The notes under the pieces are model-generated. The model was not told the DNA's origin and ran no database searches. It saw nothing but the letters and a program-made list of their open reading frames with translations. Of a stretch of 64,000 nt of DNA, positions 1-8,441 are shown piece after piece. Origin of the DNA: Hyphomicrobiales bacterium (GTDB taxonomy: Bacteria; Pseudomonadota; Alphaproteobacteria; Rhizobiales; Rhizobiaceae); NCBI GenBank assembly GCA_900471925.1, contig UCGV01000016.1:119476-183475 (forward strand). Reading direction: 5' to 3'. The translations under genes were made by a program, and so were the position numbers. The first letter of the stretch is position 1; the number at the start of each line of letters is the position of its first letter.

Positions 1-183
1 GAGGAGTCCGAGCTTGCCAAGCGCTTGCCGACGCCAGCGCCGACAGCCGAAACACGCGGCTGGCTTGGGCTCTACAATCGCCACGTCATGCAGGCCGAAA
101 ATGGCTGCGACCTCGATTTTATGCTGCCCGATCAGCAGGAAGCGGCGGAAGCAAGCGTCACGAAAATCTCTGCGAAAGCATAG
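1..183 (+). CDS. C-terminal fragment of an unidentified protein
   Basis: Reading frame 1 is open from the first base to a TAG at 181-183 and gives the last 60 residues of a protein whose start lies outside the window. The tail contains GWLGLYNRHVMQAENGCDLD and a hydrophilic Ala/Glu-rich end. I do not recognise the family. The codon use is like that of the neighbouring genes, so it is probably a real gene end rather than a chance frame. It converges on the GntR gene, whose stop codon lies 38 bases further on. No terminator hairpin is obvious between them. Confidence 0.5.
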   Translation, partial: EESELAKRLPTPAPTAETRGWLGLYNRHVMQAENGCDLDFMLPDQQEAAEASVTKISAKA

Positions 184-221
184 TCCCGGCCAGAACAGCC
201 GGTTCCGCGCGACAGCCTGGT

Positions 222-965
222 TTAGAGGTCATCGCGCCGGATGACGAACTGAACGCGTTCGCCGGCAAAGCGAGTCTCGTGATAGACGATCGGCTGGGCG
301 TCCATGTCGATATCGACGCTCTCGACGAACAGGACGGGTGAAGCTTCCGACTGTCTGAGATTCTTGATGTCGTCGGGCGACGGCATCCTGGCTGTGCAGC
401 GGGTGACGTCGCGCTTGTAGTCCGTTACGCCGTAATACGCCAAGGCCTTGGTCATCGAAAAGCTCTCGCCGTATTTTTCACCGAAGCCCGGAAACCGTTT
501 GGCTGAAAGATAGGTCTCGGCAACGGAGATCGGAATTTCGTCGGCCTCGCCGACCGTTGCGATGAGGATGACGGGCTCGCCTTCGACTATGTTCAAGGCG
601 GCGGCGACTTTCCTGTTGGCCGGCCTTTCGTCAAGGGCAAGTATCGTATGTGCCGGGGCGCGGCCCTGGGCGGCAACGCTGGTGCTGAAGCGGGTGCGCG
701 CGCCGATCGAATAATCCAGCATGCCCGGAACGACATAGGAGCCGCCGCCCTTTCGCTTGAACAGCACGCCGCGCTGCACCAGTGCGGCGATCGCCTGGCG
801 CGCGGTATGCCGGTTCACGCCGAATTCCGACGCCAGGTCGAATTCCGACGGCAGCCTTCCGTTGCCGTTGAAGCGACCGTCCGTGATCTGCTGCAGCAGG
901 GCCGTCTCGATCTGTTTCCAGAGCGGGCCTTCCTGTCCGTCCTGCCGCACGCCTTCTCCTGCCAT
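222..965 (-). CDS. GntR-family transcriptional regulator with UTRA domain (HutC/PhnF type)
   Basis: 247 residues. The N-terminal winged helix-turn-helix (about residues 14-80) has the GntR signature LPSEFDLASEFGVNRHTARQ. Residues about 90-240 fit a UTRA effector-binding domain, ending in the typical HETRFAGERVQFVIRR. HutC-subfamily members are mostly repressors released by a small metabolite. The gene is divergent from the importer operon starting at 1140, and the 174-base gap holds two GTNTANAC-like boxes, so it most likely represses that operon. PhnF-like members often control phosphonate or phosphate-ester genes, which agrees with the phosphoesterase at 6211, but the effector is not known. 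Confidence 0.85.
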   Translation of the reverse strand: MAGEGVRQDGQEGPLWKQIETALLQQITDGRFNGNGRLPSEFDLASEFGVNRHTARQAIAALVQRGVLFKRKGGGSYVVPGMLDYSIGARTRFSTSVAAQGRAPAHTILALDERPANRKVAAALNIVEGEPVILIATVGEADEIPISVAETYLSAKRFPGFGEKYGESFSMTKALAYYGVTDYKRDVTRCTARMPSPDDIKNLRQSEASPVLFVESVDIDMDAQPIVYHETRFAGERVQFVIRRDDL

Positions 966-1080
966 TTTCAGCTTCCGTCATTCAATCTTCGACTCACCCG
1001 CATATTATGGCGGACGGGCGCTGCCCGGAACCACGCAATATGCCGCCGCTATTATCAGGCGGTTGTCACGAAGCTGAAAC

Positions 1081-1118
1081 AAAATCTGTCTAGACAGCTT
1101 TCTGTCGAGACGATTTTG
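1081..1118. promoter_or_regulatory. Paired operator boxes for the GntR/UTRA regulator
   Basis: CTGTCTAGACAG at 1086-1097 is a perfect 12-base palindrome. It contains GTCTAGAC, which fits the HutC-subfamily consensus GTMTAKAC exactly. A second, imperfect box CTGTCGAGACGA follows at 1102-1113, 16 bases centre to centre. The flanks AAAATC and GATTTT turn the whole stretch into one larger inverted repeat. It lies just upstream of the ATPase gene start at 1140, a repressor position. Confidence 0.7.
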
Positions 1119-1139
1119 AGAGCTGCGGACAATTGTGAC

Positions 1140-2303
1140 ATGGCCGAACTAAGCCTGACCAACCTGACGAAAAGTTACGGCCAGACGCCGGTGCTGAGGG
1201 ACGTGTCCCTCGACATCGCGCATGGGGAGTTCCTGACATTGCTCGGCCCGAGCGGCTGCGGAAAATCGACGCTGCTGCGGATCCTCGCGGGCCTTGAAGT
1301 CCAGGATAGCGGGAACCTCTCCATCGGCGGCAGGAATGTCGATGGCCTGCGCCCCCGTGCGCGCGATGTCGCTATGGTATTCCAGTCCTATGCGCTCTAT
1401 CCGCATATGGCGGTTGCCGCCAATATGGCGCTGCCGCTTCGCATGCGACGGCTCTCGGCCTGGCAGCGGCTGCCGCTGATCGGCAGGTTGCTTCCCGGCA
1501 CGGGGAGGACCAAGGCTGAGATCGAGACTGCGGTCGCCAGCACAGCTGAGGCGCTCGGTATCGGCCATCTGCTGAGCCGCAAGCCTGGACAGCTGTCCGG
1601 CGGGCAGCGGCAGCGCGTTGCGGTGGGGCGTGCCATGGTCCGCGATCCCGCCGTCTTTCTGATGGACGAGCCGCTTTCCAACCTGGATGCAAAGCTGCGC
1701 GTCCAGATGCGGACGGAAATCAAGGAGCTGCACAAGAGGCTGGGCGTCACCTTCGTCTTCGTGACGCACGATCAGGCCGAGGCAATGACCCTGTCGGACC
1801 GGGTCGCAGTCATGCTGGGTGGCGAATTGCTTCAGGTCGCAAAACCGCAGGATATTTATGCCGATCCCGCCGACCGTCGCGTGGCGGAGTTCGTCGGTTC
1901 GCCGAAGATCAACATGCTGAAGGCGGTCGTTCGCGAGCGCGGCCGGGCCGAAACCGCAGGCGCCACCCTGACGCTTCCCGTGGAGCAGCCGCCAGGCACG
2001 CAGCTAACGCTCGGTATTCGTCCTGAAGCGTTCCAGCTTGCCGGGCGCGATCGGCAGGACGTCTTGCGTGGATATGTCCGTCTTGTCGAGCATCTCGGCT
2101 CGGATCTTTTCGTGCATCTCGACCTGCCGGGCATGGATGAACCGTTGATCGCCCGTCTGCCGGTAGAACAGGCTGCGGAGGCTGCCGTCGGCCGAATGCT
2201 GGAACTCACGGTTCCGACCGAGCGGCTGCTCGTCTTTGACGAGGCCGGCCGGCGCGTCAGGCACAGCGCCCATGTGGTGTCTGTCCGGGAGTATGCGCGA
2301 TGA
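1140..2303 (+). CDS. ABC transporter ATP-binding protein, MalK/UgpC (CUT1) type
   Basis: 387 residues, cytoplasmic ATPase that would energise the two permeases downstream. Walker A GPSGCGKST, signature LSGGQRQRVAVGR, Walker B VFLMDEPLSNLDAKLR and the switch histidine in FVFVTHDQ are present, and residues from about 250 form the C-terminal OB-fold regulatory region of this family. The ATG at 1140 is chosen because homology starts there (MAELSLTNLTKSYG); the open frame extends upstream into the promoter. An insertion of roughly 17 residues (around RLSAWQRLPLIGRLLPGTG, residues 104-122) separates Q-loop and signature compared with MalK. The stop overlaps the next start (ATGA). Confidence 0.93.
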   Translation: MAELSLTNLTKSYGQTPVLRDVSLDIAHGEFLTLLGPSGCGKSTLLRILAGLEVQDSGNLSIGGRNVDGLRPRARDVAMVFQSYALYPHMAVAANMALPLRMRRLSAWQRLPLIGRLLPGTGRTKAEIETAVASTAEALGIGHLLSRKPGQLSGGQRQRVAVGRAMVRDPAVFLMDEPLSNLDAKLRVQMRTEIKELHKRLGVTFVFVTHDQAEAMTLSDRVAVMLGGELLQVAKPQDIYADPADRRVAEFVGSPKINMLKAVVRERGRAETAGATLTLPVEQPPGTQLTLGIRPEAFQLAGRDRQDVLRGYVRLVEHLGSDLFVHLDLPGMDEPLIARLPVEQAAEAAVGRMLELTVPTERLLVFDEAGRRVRHSAHVVSVREYAR

Positions 2304-3241
2304 CATCGGCTCTCGGCGCTGTGCCGAAAGAACAGTCTCCGTCATCCGGCACGGCGGCGAGGGCGGCAGCCTTCGGAGAGGCAATGGCCGCGCTCTGGCT
2401 GGCCGGGCCTGCGACGCTGGCACTCCTCGCGCTCTTCATCCTGCCTGTGTTTGCCGTCTTCGGTATTGCCTTCACAGACTGGCAATTCGGCGGCGCGACC
2501 CTTCACTTCGTCGGCCTTGCCAATTTCGTCGATGTTCTCCGTGATCCGGATTTCCACGCCTCCATCGTCAACACCTTCGTCTACGTACTGATCGTCGTGC
2601 CCGTCACCGTCATACTGGGTTTGGTTGTGGCGCTTCTCATCGAAAGTGGCGAGAGCCTTCGGGCTTTCTACCGGGCTGTTCACTTCCTTCCCTATATGGC
2701 GATGCTTTCGGCCATGGCGATCTCCTGGGAGGGGCTTCTCCATCCGACGATCGGGCTGGTGAACCATGTCTTTGCCCTGGTCGGGTTGCCGACCGCCAAC
2801 TGGCTGAGAAACGAGGATACCGTACTCGCCTCGCTCGCCGTGATTGGCATATGGCAGAATCTCGGTTTCGCCATGGTGCTGTTCCTGGCCGGCTTGAAGG
2901 CGATCCCTCGGGATCTCTACGATGCGGCAAGCGTCGATGGCGCCGATCTCTGGCTCGACAGGTTGCGCACGGTGACGCTGCCCATGCTCGGTCCAACGAC
3001 GATGTTCGTCGTCATCGTCGTGGCCCTCAACGCCCTCAGGGTCTTCGATACGGTGCAGATCCTGACGCAGGGCGGCCCTGGCCATGCCTCCGACGTGCTG
3101 CTCTACACCCTCTACCGCGAAAGCTTCGAATATCTGCGCACCGGTTACGGCGCGGCCGTGACCATCATTTTCCTCGCGATCGTCGTTTCGTTGACACTCG
3201 TCCAGGCGCGCGTGATGGACAGAAAGGTGCATTATTCATGA
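2300..3241 (+). CDS. ABC transporter permease, UgpA/MalF-like
   Basis: 313 residues, inner-membrane permease with about six hydrophobic segments, the first at about residues 30-60. The EAA loop is seen as YDAASVDGADLWLDRLRTVTLPML, here read in two parts: YDAASVDGADLW then the LP turn. The gene overlaps the ATPase by four bases and the next permease by four bases, so the proteins are translationally coupled. The family (CUT1, binding-protein-dependent transport inner membrane component) moves sugars, polyols or glycerol phosphates and diesters. The substrate cannot be read from the sequence. Confidence 0.92.
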   Translation: MTSALGAVPKEQSPSSGTAARAAAFGEAMAALWLAGPATLALLALFILPVFAVFGIAFTDWQFGGATLHFVGLANFVDVLRDPDFHASIVNTFVYVLIVVPVTVILGLVVALLIESGESLRAFYRAVHFLPYMAMLSAMAISWEGLLHPTIGLVNHVFALVGLPTANWLRNEDTVLASLAVIGIWQNLGFAMVLFLAGLKAIPRDLYDAASVDGADLWLDRLRTVTLPMLGPTTMFVVIVVALNALRVFDTVQILTQGGPGHASDVLLYTLYRESFEYLRTGYGAAVTIIFLAIVVSLTLVQARVMDRKVHYS

Positions 3242-4092
3242 ACCCGTCTTCGCTCCGTCCAATCGCAGCCGGCAGGTTCGTCGCCGGTTTCGGCCGGCAC
3301 GCCGCCCTGATGCCGACGATGCTCTTCGCGCTTATCCCGTTCATCTGGATGCTCAGCCTGTCGGTGAAACCGCCGGAAGAGATATTCGGCTCTCCCTTTG
3401 CGTTGATCCCCCAGCATTGGGATGCCTACGAGAATTACAGCAAGGCATTGCGGGCCGCGCCGCTGATGCGCTTCATGGTCAATGGTGGCCTTGTCTGTTT
3501 TACAATCCTCGTGCTGCAGATCCTGTTTTGCGCGCCCTGCGCCTATGCGCTCGCCAAACTGAAATTTCCCGGATGCGACCTGCTCTTCGCGCTTGTCCTC
3601 ATCGGCCTGCTGCTGCCGCATCAGGTGCTTGCATTGCCGCTTTTCATCCTCTGCTACAAGCTCGGCATCCTGAACAGTTATGCCGCTCTGATCCTGCCCT
3701 TCATCATCTCGCCCTTCGGCATCTTTCTGTTCCGCCAGTCCTTCAAGTCGATCCCCGACGACATCGTTCAGGCGGCGCGGCTCGACGGATTGTCCGAAAT
3801 GGCGATCGTCTGGCGCATCATGGTGCCGATGGCGATGCCTGCGGTGATCGCGTTTTCGATCTTCTCGGTCGTCGCCCACTGGAATGACCTCTTCTGGCCG
3901 TCGATCGTGGTCAAGACCAAGGATTTGATGCCACCCTCGCTCGGTGCTGCGGCCTTCCGCAATGTCGAAGCCGGGTCCGATTTCGGCCCGCTCATGGCCG
4001 GCACGGTGCTCATCGTGCTGCCGCTTCTGCTCGCCTTCATCCTCGCCCAGCGATTGTTCATCGAAGGGCTCGCTTCCTCCTCACTCAAATAA
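3238..4092 (+). CDS. ABC transporter permease, UgpE/MalG-like
   Basis: 284 residues from the ATG at 3238, which overlaps the previous stop (ATGA); the longer frame beginning at 2851 is not the real start. Six hydrophobic segments are visible. The EAA motif is DIVQAARLDGLSEMAIVWRI and the C-terminus ends in the MalG/UgpE-like QRLFIEGLASSSLK. It forms the second half of the transmembrane channel with the product of 2300-3241. The binding protein follows after 18 bases. Confidence 0.92.
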   Translation: MNPSSLRPIAAGRFVAGFGRHAALMPTMLFALIPFIWMLSLSVKPPEEIFGSPFALIPQHWDAYENYSKALRAAPLMRFMVNGGLVCFTILVLQILFCAPCAYALAKLKFPGCDLLFALVLIGLLLPHQVLALPLFILCYKLGILNSYAALILPFIISPFGIFLFRQSFKSIPDDIVQAARLDGLSEMAIVWRIMVPMAMPAVIAFSIFSVVAHWNDLFWPSIVVKTKDLMPPSLGAAAFRNVEAGSDFGPLMAGTVLIVLPLLLAFILAQRLFIEGLASSSLK

Positions 4093-4110
4093 TTAGCACG
4101 GAGCTTATTC

Positions 4111-5370
4111 ATGCAATTTTTTGCCAGATCCCTTGCGCTTGCCGGTCTCTTAGGCCTCTCCACCGGGTTCGCGCACGCAGCGGACACCACGATCAACGTC
4201 CTCTACGCCAATGACCGCACGACGGCCGAGGCCCATGAAGAGATCAAGGCCAAGTTCGAAGCTGAAAATCCCGGTATCAAGGTAAGCTTCCTTGCTCCGG
4301 CTGAAAGCTATGAAGCGGCCACCCAGAGCCTGCTGCGCGGTGCGCTGATCGGCGATCTGCCTGACGTCGTTTTCCAGGGCCAGAACCTGATCCGCAGTCT
4401 GGTCGATCGTGACCTCGCCGTATCGCTGAACAGCTTCATCGACGCCGACGGCGGCGCCGACAAGCTTGGCTACGATGCCGGCATGCTGCGCATCGGTACG
4501 CTGAAGAACAGCTATTATGCGATCCCCTTCGCCGTCTCGACGCCGCTCGTCTATGTCAATCTCGACCTGGTAAAGGCAGCAGGCGTGGATCCGGACAAGT
4601 TCCCGACCACCTGGGACGGTATGGTCGATCTCGGCAAGAAGCTCAATGACCCGGCAAAGGGCGTGACCGGCTTCTACTTCCAGTGGGATGTCACCGGCAA
4701 CTGGATGTTCCAGAGCCTCGATTTCAGCAATAGCGGCCAGATGCTGAGCGCTGACGAAAAGACGGCCACCCTCGATAATCCGGCAGCGATCAAGTCACTA
4801 GAAACGCTTGAAAGCTTCGCCAAGGCCGGCATGCCGAACCTGCCGTCGGCCCAGGCGCGTCCCGCCTTTGCCGCCGGCAAGATCGCGATCTTCGGCGACT
4901 CCAGCTCCAACCTCGGCAAGGCGACCGCCGCAATTGGCAAGAACTTCGCGTTCCGCACCTATCGCTTCCCGCTTGCCTCTGCCGATGGTCGCCTGCCGGC
5001 CGGCGGCAATGCGGCCGTGATGCTGACCAAGGATGCCGAAAAGCAGAAGGCTGTCTGGAAATATATCAAGTTCGCGACCGGCCCGATCGGCCAGACGATC
5101 ATGGCGCGTAAAACCGGCTATCTGCCGAGCAACAACATTGCCATCCAGACCCCTGATCTGCTCGGCGATTTCTACAAGTCGCAGCCGAATTACCAGACCA
5201 ACATCGCGCAGATCCCTGTTCTGACCGGCTGGTACGCCTTCCCGGGTTCGAACGGCCTGAAGATCATCGACGTCATCAAGGGTCATCTCGAAGCCGTCGT
5301 TACCGGCAAGAAGACCGCCGCCGAGACGGCGCCGGCCCTGAACCGCGACGTCCAGGCCCTGCTGCAATGA
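4111..5370 (+). CDS. Extracellular solute-binding protein, family 1 (UgpB-like)
   Basis: 419 residues. The first 23-24 residues form a Sec signal peptide (hydrophobic core LALAGLLGLS, cleavage near AHA-AD), so this is the periplasmic receptor for the importer. The rest has the family 1 layout: INVLYANDRTTAEAHEEI start, a LPDVVF element, a NLDLVKAAGVDP hinge region and a FPGSNGLKIIDVI C-terminal part. The order ATPase-permease-permease-binding protein makes a complete system. The stop overlaps the methyltransferase start (ATGA), showing that the downstream enzymes belong to the same transcript. Confidence 0.92.
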   Translation: MQFFARSLALAGLLGLSTGFAHAADTTINVLYANDRTTAEAHEEIKAKFEAENPGIKVSFLAPAESYEAATQSLLRGALIGDLPDVVFQGQNLIRSLVDRDLAVSLNSFIDADGGADKLGYDAGMLRIGTLKNSYYAIPFAVSTPLVYVNLDLVKAAGVDPDKFPTTWDGMVDLGKKLNDPAKGVTGFYFQWDVTGNWMFQSLDFSNSGQMLSADEKTATLDNPAAIKSLETLESFAKAGMPNLPSAQARPAFAAGKIAIFGDSSSNLGKATAAIGKNFAFRTYRFPLASADGRLPAGGNAAVMLTKDAEKQKAVWKYIKFATGPIGQTIMARKTGYLPSNNIAIQTPDLLGDFYKSQPNYQTNIAQIPVLTGWYAFPGSNGLKIIDVIKGHLEAVVTGKKTAAETAPALNRDVQALLQ

Positions 5371-6179
5371 CCTCGGCCGAAATCAGAGCCGCTACCGCCA
5401 GCCCCTATGAGGGGCTGGCTTCCAATTATAACGGCGCACGCCCGACCTACCCGGACGAGGCGATCGCCGATCTCAAGGGAACAACCGGTCTCGTCGTCGA
5501 TGTTGGCGCGGGCACGGGTATCTTTACCCGCCAGCTTGCGCAGTGCCTGCCCGAAGCCAATGTCGTCGGCATCGAGCCGAGTATCGATATGCGGCGCATG
5601 GCCGAAGCAGCGTCCGCCCATCTCGGCAATATCAGCTTCGAGGCGGGCTCCGCCGAAAAGCTTCCTTTCGCCGATGCCAGCGTTTCGATGATGACCGTCG
5701 CAACGGCGGTTCACTGGTTCGACCGGCCCGTCTTTTATGCGGAGGCTCTTCGGTGCCTGAAGGACGGTGGCCGTCTCGTCATCGTACAGAACATCCGCCG
5801 CTGGTGGGCGAGCCAATGGCTGACCGCTTACGAGGAACTGCATGAAGCCACGGTCGATGGCTATCGGCGCGGTACCTTCCCATCCTTCAACGGGCAATAT
5901 CGTGGGCTCGATGTTGCTGCAGAGCTTTCAGCCGAGCATGGGATATCATCGGTTACGACCGATGATTTCGAATGGCGCACCGTCCTCTCGGAAGCTGATT
6001 TCGTGAGTTTTAGCCTGTCCTCGACAATCACACAGCGTGCCGTCGCCGCAATGGGTGAGGCCGCCTATCGGGCGCGGCTGATGCAGATCATCCAGGATCA
6101 TTCACAGGAAGGCGTAATGCTCATCGATTACGTCACCCGGGTGGTGAGCGCGACACGCACCGACGACCCGGTCGCCTGA
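5367..6179 (+). CDS. Class I SAM-dependent methyltransferase
   Basis: 270 residues. Motif I is VVDVGAGTGIFTRQL (about residues 44-58), followed by the acidic ribose-binding residue in GIEPS and a motif IV-like region around MMTVATAVHWFDRP. This resembles the type-11 methyltransferases often annotated only by fold. The acceptor is unknown. The four-base overlap with the binding-protein gene is tight, so the enzyme probably acts on, or responds to, the imported compound. No membrane segment or signal peptide is seen. Confidence 0.85.
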   Translation: MTSAEIRAATASPYEGLASNYNGARPTYPDEAIADLKGTTGLVVDVGAGTGIFTRQLAQCLPEANVVGIEPSIDMRRMAEAASAHLGNISFEAGSAEKLPFADASVSMMTVATAVHWFDRPVFYAEALRCLKDGGRLVIVQNIRRWWASQWLTAYEELHEATVDGYRRGTFPSFNGQYRGLDVAAELSAEHGISSVTTDDFEWRTVLSEADFVSFSLSSTITQRAVAAMGEAAYRARLMQIIQDHSQEGVMLIDYVTRVVSATRTDDPVA

Positions 6180-6210
6180 CACTCTCTTTCTTCGCTAACA
6201 AAGGCTTCCC

Positions 6211-7116
6211 ATGCAAAACTCTTCCGACCGGCTTCGTATCATCCAGATCTCTGATCCGCATCTCGGCCTGCGCCGGCCCTTCTTCCAGCACAATTGGGAG
6301 GTGCTGGTCGATTTGCTCAATGCAGAAACTTGCGATCTCATCGTCTGCACCGGCGATATGACGATCGAAGGTGTGGAATTCGAAGACGAACTCGCCTTTG
6401 CCGCCAAGCAGTTCCAACGCCTTCGCGGCCCCGTTGTTTTCGTTCCCGGCAATCATGATGTCGGCAACAGCTTGCCGGACGTTCGCGGGGGCGAGCGGCT
6501 GATCACCGCCGCACGGCGCGAAGCCTATATCAGGCATTTCGGACCGGATTTTTGGAGCCGCGACTTCGGTGATATCTGGCGGCTGATCGGGCTGAATTCA
6601 ATGCTGCCCGGAAGCGGCCTCGACGGTGAGGCGGAGCAGTTGTCGATGGTCGAAGAAGCCGCTGCGACCGCTGGCGGCCGTCGCCTGATGGTTTTCAAGC
6701 ACAAGCCCTTCTATATCCGCACACCGGAGGAAACAGTTGCCAGCCAGAGCGCTCTTTATCCGGAACATCGCCACCGGCTGAAGGAGGCACTGTCGCCGAC
6801 TGGCGCGGTGATCTGCAGCGGTCATATTCATGACTATAAAACGGCGAGCTGGGACGGACTCGATCAGATCTGGGCGCCATCGACCGCCTTCGTCATGGAT
6901 CGCGACGGTGCGCATCGACCGGTACAGGGCATCCGCCGGACCGGTTATGTCGTGCATACTTTGTCAGGCGCGGATCACCACCACGAATTCGTCGAGCCGA
7001 CGCATTTCATTAATATCGATCTCGGAAACTGGATGCGCGCTCCGGCGGGTTTCCATGCTCTCTATCATGCAGAGCCGCTACGCGGGCTTATACTGGCGAG
7101 TGAAGTCGCACGGTAA
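6211..7116 (+). CDS. Calcineurin-like metallophosphoesterase (CpdA/Icc/GpdQ type)
   Basis: 301 residues, no signal peptide, so probably cytoplasmic. The dinuclear-metal motifs appear in order: SDPHLG (DxH), CTGDMT (GD), VPGNHD (GNHD), KHKPF and SGHIHDY (GHxH). Length and motif spacing fit the class III cyclic-nucleotide/glycerophosphodiester phosphodiesterases. It lies 31 bases after the methyltransferase in the same direction and is probably the last gene of the importer operon. With a Ugp-like importer, cleavage of an imported phosphodiester is the simplest reading, but this is inference. Confidence 0.88.
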   Translation: MQNSSDRLRIIQISDPHLGLRRPFFQHNWEVLVDLLNAETCDLIVCTGDMTIEGVEFEDELAFAAKQFQRLRGPVVFVPGNHDVGNSLPDVRGGERLITAARREAYIRHFGPDFWSRDFGDIWRLIGLNSMLPGSGLDGEAEQLSMVEEAAATAGGRRLMVFKHKPFYIRTPEETVASQSALYPEHRHRLKEALSPTGAVICSGHIHDYKTASWDGLDQIWAPSTAFVMDRDGAHRPVQGIRRTGYVVHTLSGADHHHEFVEPTHFINIDLGNWMRAPAGFHALYHAEPLRGLILASEVAR

Positions 7117-7142
7117 GAATTTCCAGGTCCTCGCAGATGGTG

Positions 7143-7178
7143 CTGGCGTGAATGCTCTTTTCGGGGCGTTTACGCCAG
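7143..7178. terminator. Weak hairpin after the phosphoesterase gene
   Basis: CTGGCGT (7143-7149) pairs with ACGCCAG (7172-7178) around a 22-base loop, 27 bases after the stop. A T-rich stretch (GGGTTTTCCTTAAA) follows about 10 bases later. The loop is long, so this is only a candidate end for the 1140-7116 operon. Confidence 0.3.
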
Positions 7179-7324
7179 TTGTCATTTGGGTTTTCCTTAA
7201 AAAGATCTTTATAAAAAACTCGAGTTGAGATGACGACGGAAAGAATCCATATTGGAAAATGCAACGTGAGGTGAAGCGCGCGGTCGGTCGTGCGCCGTTT
7301 GAGTGATCCAGCGGGAGCGCGATC

Positions 7325-8389
7325 ATGCAATCATGTTTTTCAAGACGTTTGGCAGCAATCGCATTGATCGGTTTACAGGTGATGGTGCCGTTTGGAGCGG
7401 AAGCCTGCACGCGCATCGTCTTTCTGGGGGAAGGCGGCAATGTTATCACCGCCCGGTCGATGGACTGGAAATATGATGTCGGCACGAACCTCTATTTATT
7501 GCCGCGCGGCATCGTGCGCAGTGGCGAAGCTGGGCCGAATTCTATCAGCTGGACAGCGAAATACGGCTCCGTCGTGGCAACCGGCTATGATGTCTCGACC
7601 ACCGACGGCGTCAACGAAAAGGGCCTGATGGCCAATGTCTTGTGGCTCACGGAATCCGAATATCCGAAATTCGACGCCAACAGCAAACCGGGTCTGACCA
7701 TTGCCGCTTGGGCACAATACGCACTCGACAATTTTGCGACCGTCGACGAGGCCGTTGCGACGCTCGAAAAGCAGCCTTTCACGATCGTGACGGACAATGT
7801 GCCGGGGCAGAACAGATTGACCACCCTGCATCTGTCGCTTTCCGATGCCAGCGGCGACAGCGCCATCATCGAATATGTTCACGGCAAACAGGTCATCCAT
7901 CACGGGCGCGAGTACCAGGTGATGACGAATTCGCCCACCTATGACGAGCAGCTGGCGCTCAACAGCTATTGGAAGGACATTGGCGGCACGGTCTTTCTTC
8001 CGGGAACGAGCCGTGCGGCGGATCGCTTTGCGCGCGCTTCCTTCCTGATCAAGGCCATCCCCCAGAGCGGCGAACCCAATCGCCTGCTTGCAAGTGTCTT
8101 CGGTGTCATCAGGAATGTCTCCGTTCCACTCGGAATCTCGGCGCAGGATCAGCCGGAGCTTTCCTCGACACGGTGGCGAACCGTTTTCGACCACAAGCGG
8201 GGGCTCTATTTCTTCGAGTCGGCGATGACGCCGAACACCTTCTGGGTCGATCTGAAGGAGATCGATTTTTCCAGCGAGACGGGCAAGGTCAAGAAGCTTG
8301 ATCTGGGTGTCGACCAAGACCACACCTTTGCGGGAGATGCGACAGCGGCTTTCAAAGATGCCGCCCCTTTCCCGTTCCAGGGCATTTGA
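7325..8389 (+). CDS. Secreted linear-amide C-N hydrolase, choloylglycine hydrolase / penicillin V acylase family
   Basis: 354 residues. The signal peptide (residues 1-27) ends AEA directly before Cys28, which becomes the N-terminal nucleophile of an Ntn hydrolase: CTRIVFLGEGG. Other family elements are ITARSMDW, the VNEKGLMANVLWL loop, MTNSPTYDEQL with the conserved Asn, and TRWRTVFDH. Gram-negative relatives, including penicillin V acylases of Agrobacterium and Pectobacterium, cleave phenoxymethylpenicillin and also long-chain AHL signals, so quorum quenching is a reasonable guess; bile salts are an unlikely natural substrate. GGGAG at 7311-7315 supports the ATG at 7325. Confidence 0.85.
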   Translation: MQSCFSRRLAAIALIGLQVMVPFGAEACTRIVFLGEGGNVITARSMDWKYDVGTNLYLLPRGIVRSGEAGPNSISWTAKYGSVVATGYDVSTTDGVNEKGLMANVLWLTESEYPKFDANSKPGLTIAAWAQYALDNFATVDEAVATLEKQPFTIVTDNVPGQNRLTTLHLSLSDASGDSAIIEYVHGKQVIHHGREYQVMTNSPTYDEQLALNSYWKDIGGTVFLPGTSRAADRFARASFLIKAIPQSGEPNRLLASVFGVIRNVSVPLGISAQDQPELSSTRWRTVFDHKRGLYFFESAMTPNTFWVDLKEIDFSSETGKVKKLDLGVDQDHTFAGDATAAFKDAAPFPFQGI

Positions 8390-8441
8390 TGGAGTCCGGC
8401 TGGCCAGACGGGGAAATAGCCTGACAGTGTGAGGGGTGCGG

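Noticed and set aside
7325..8389. Bile salt hydrolase as the function of the choloylglycine-family protein
   Set aside because: The genomic setting is rhizobial and the protein is secreted; penicillin V/AHL acylase-type members fit better.
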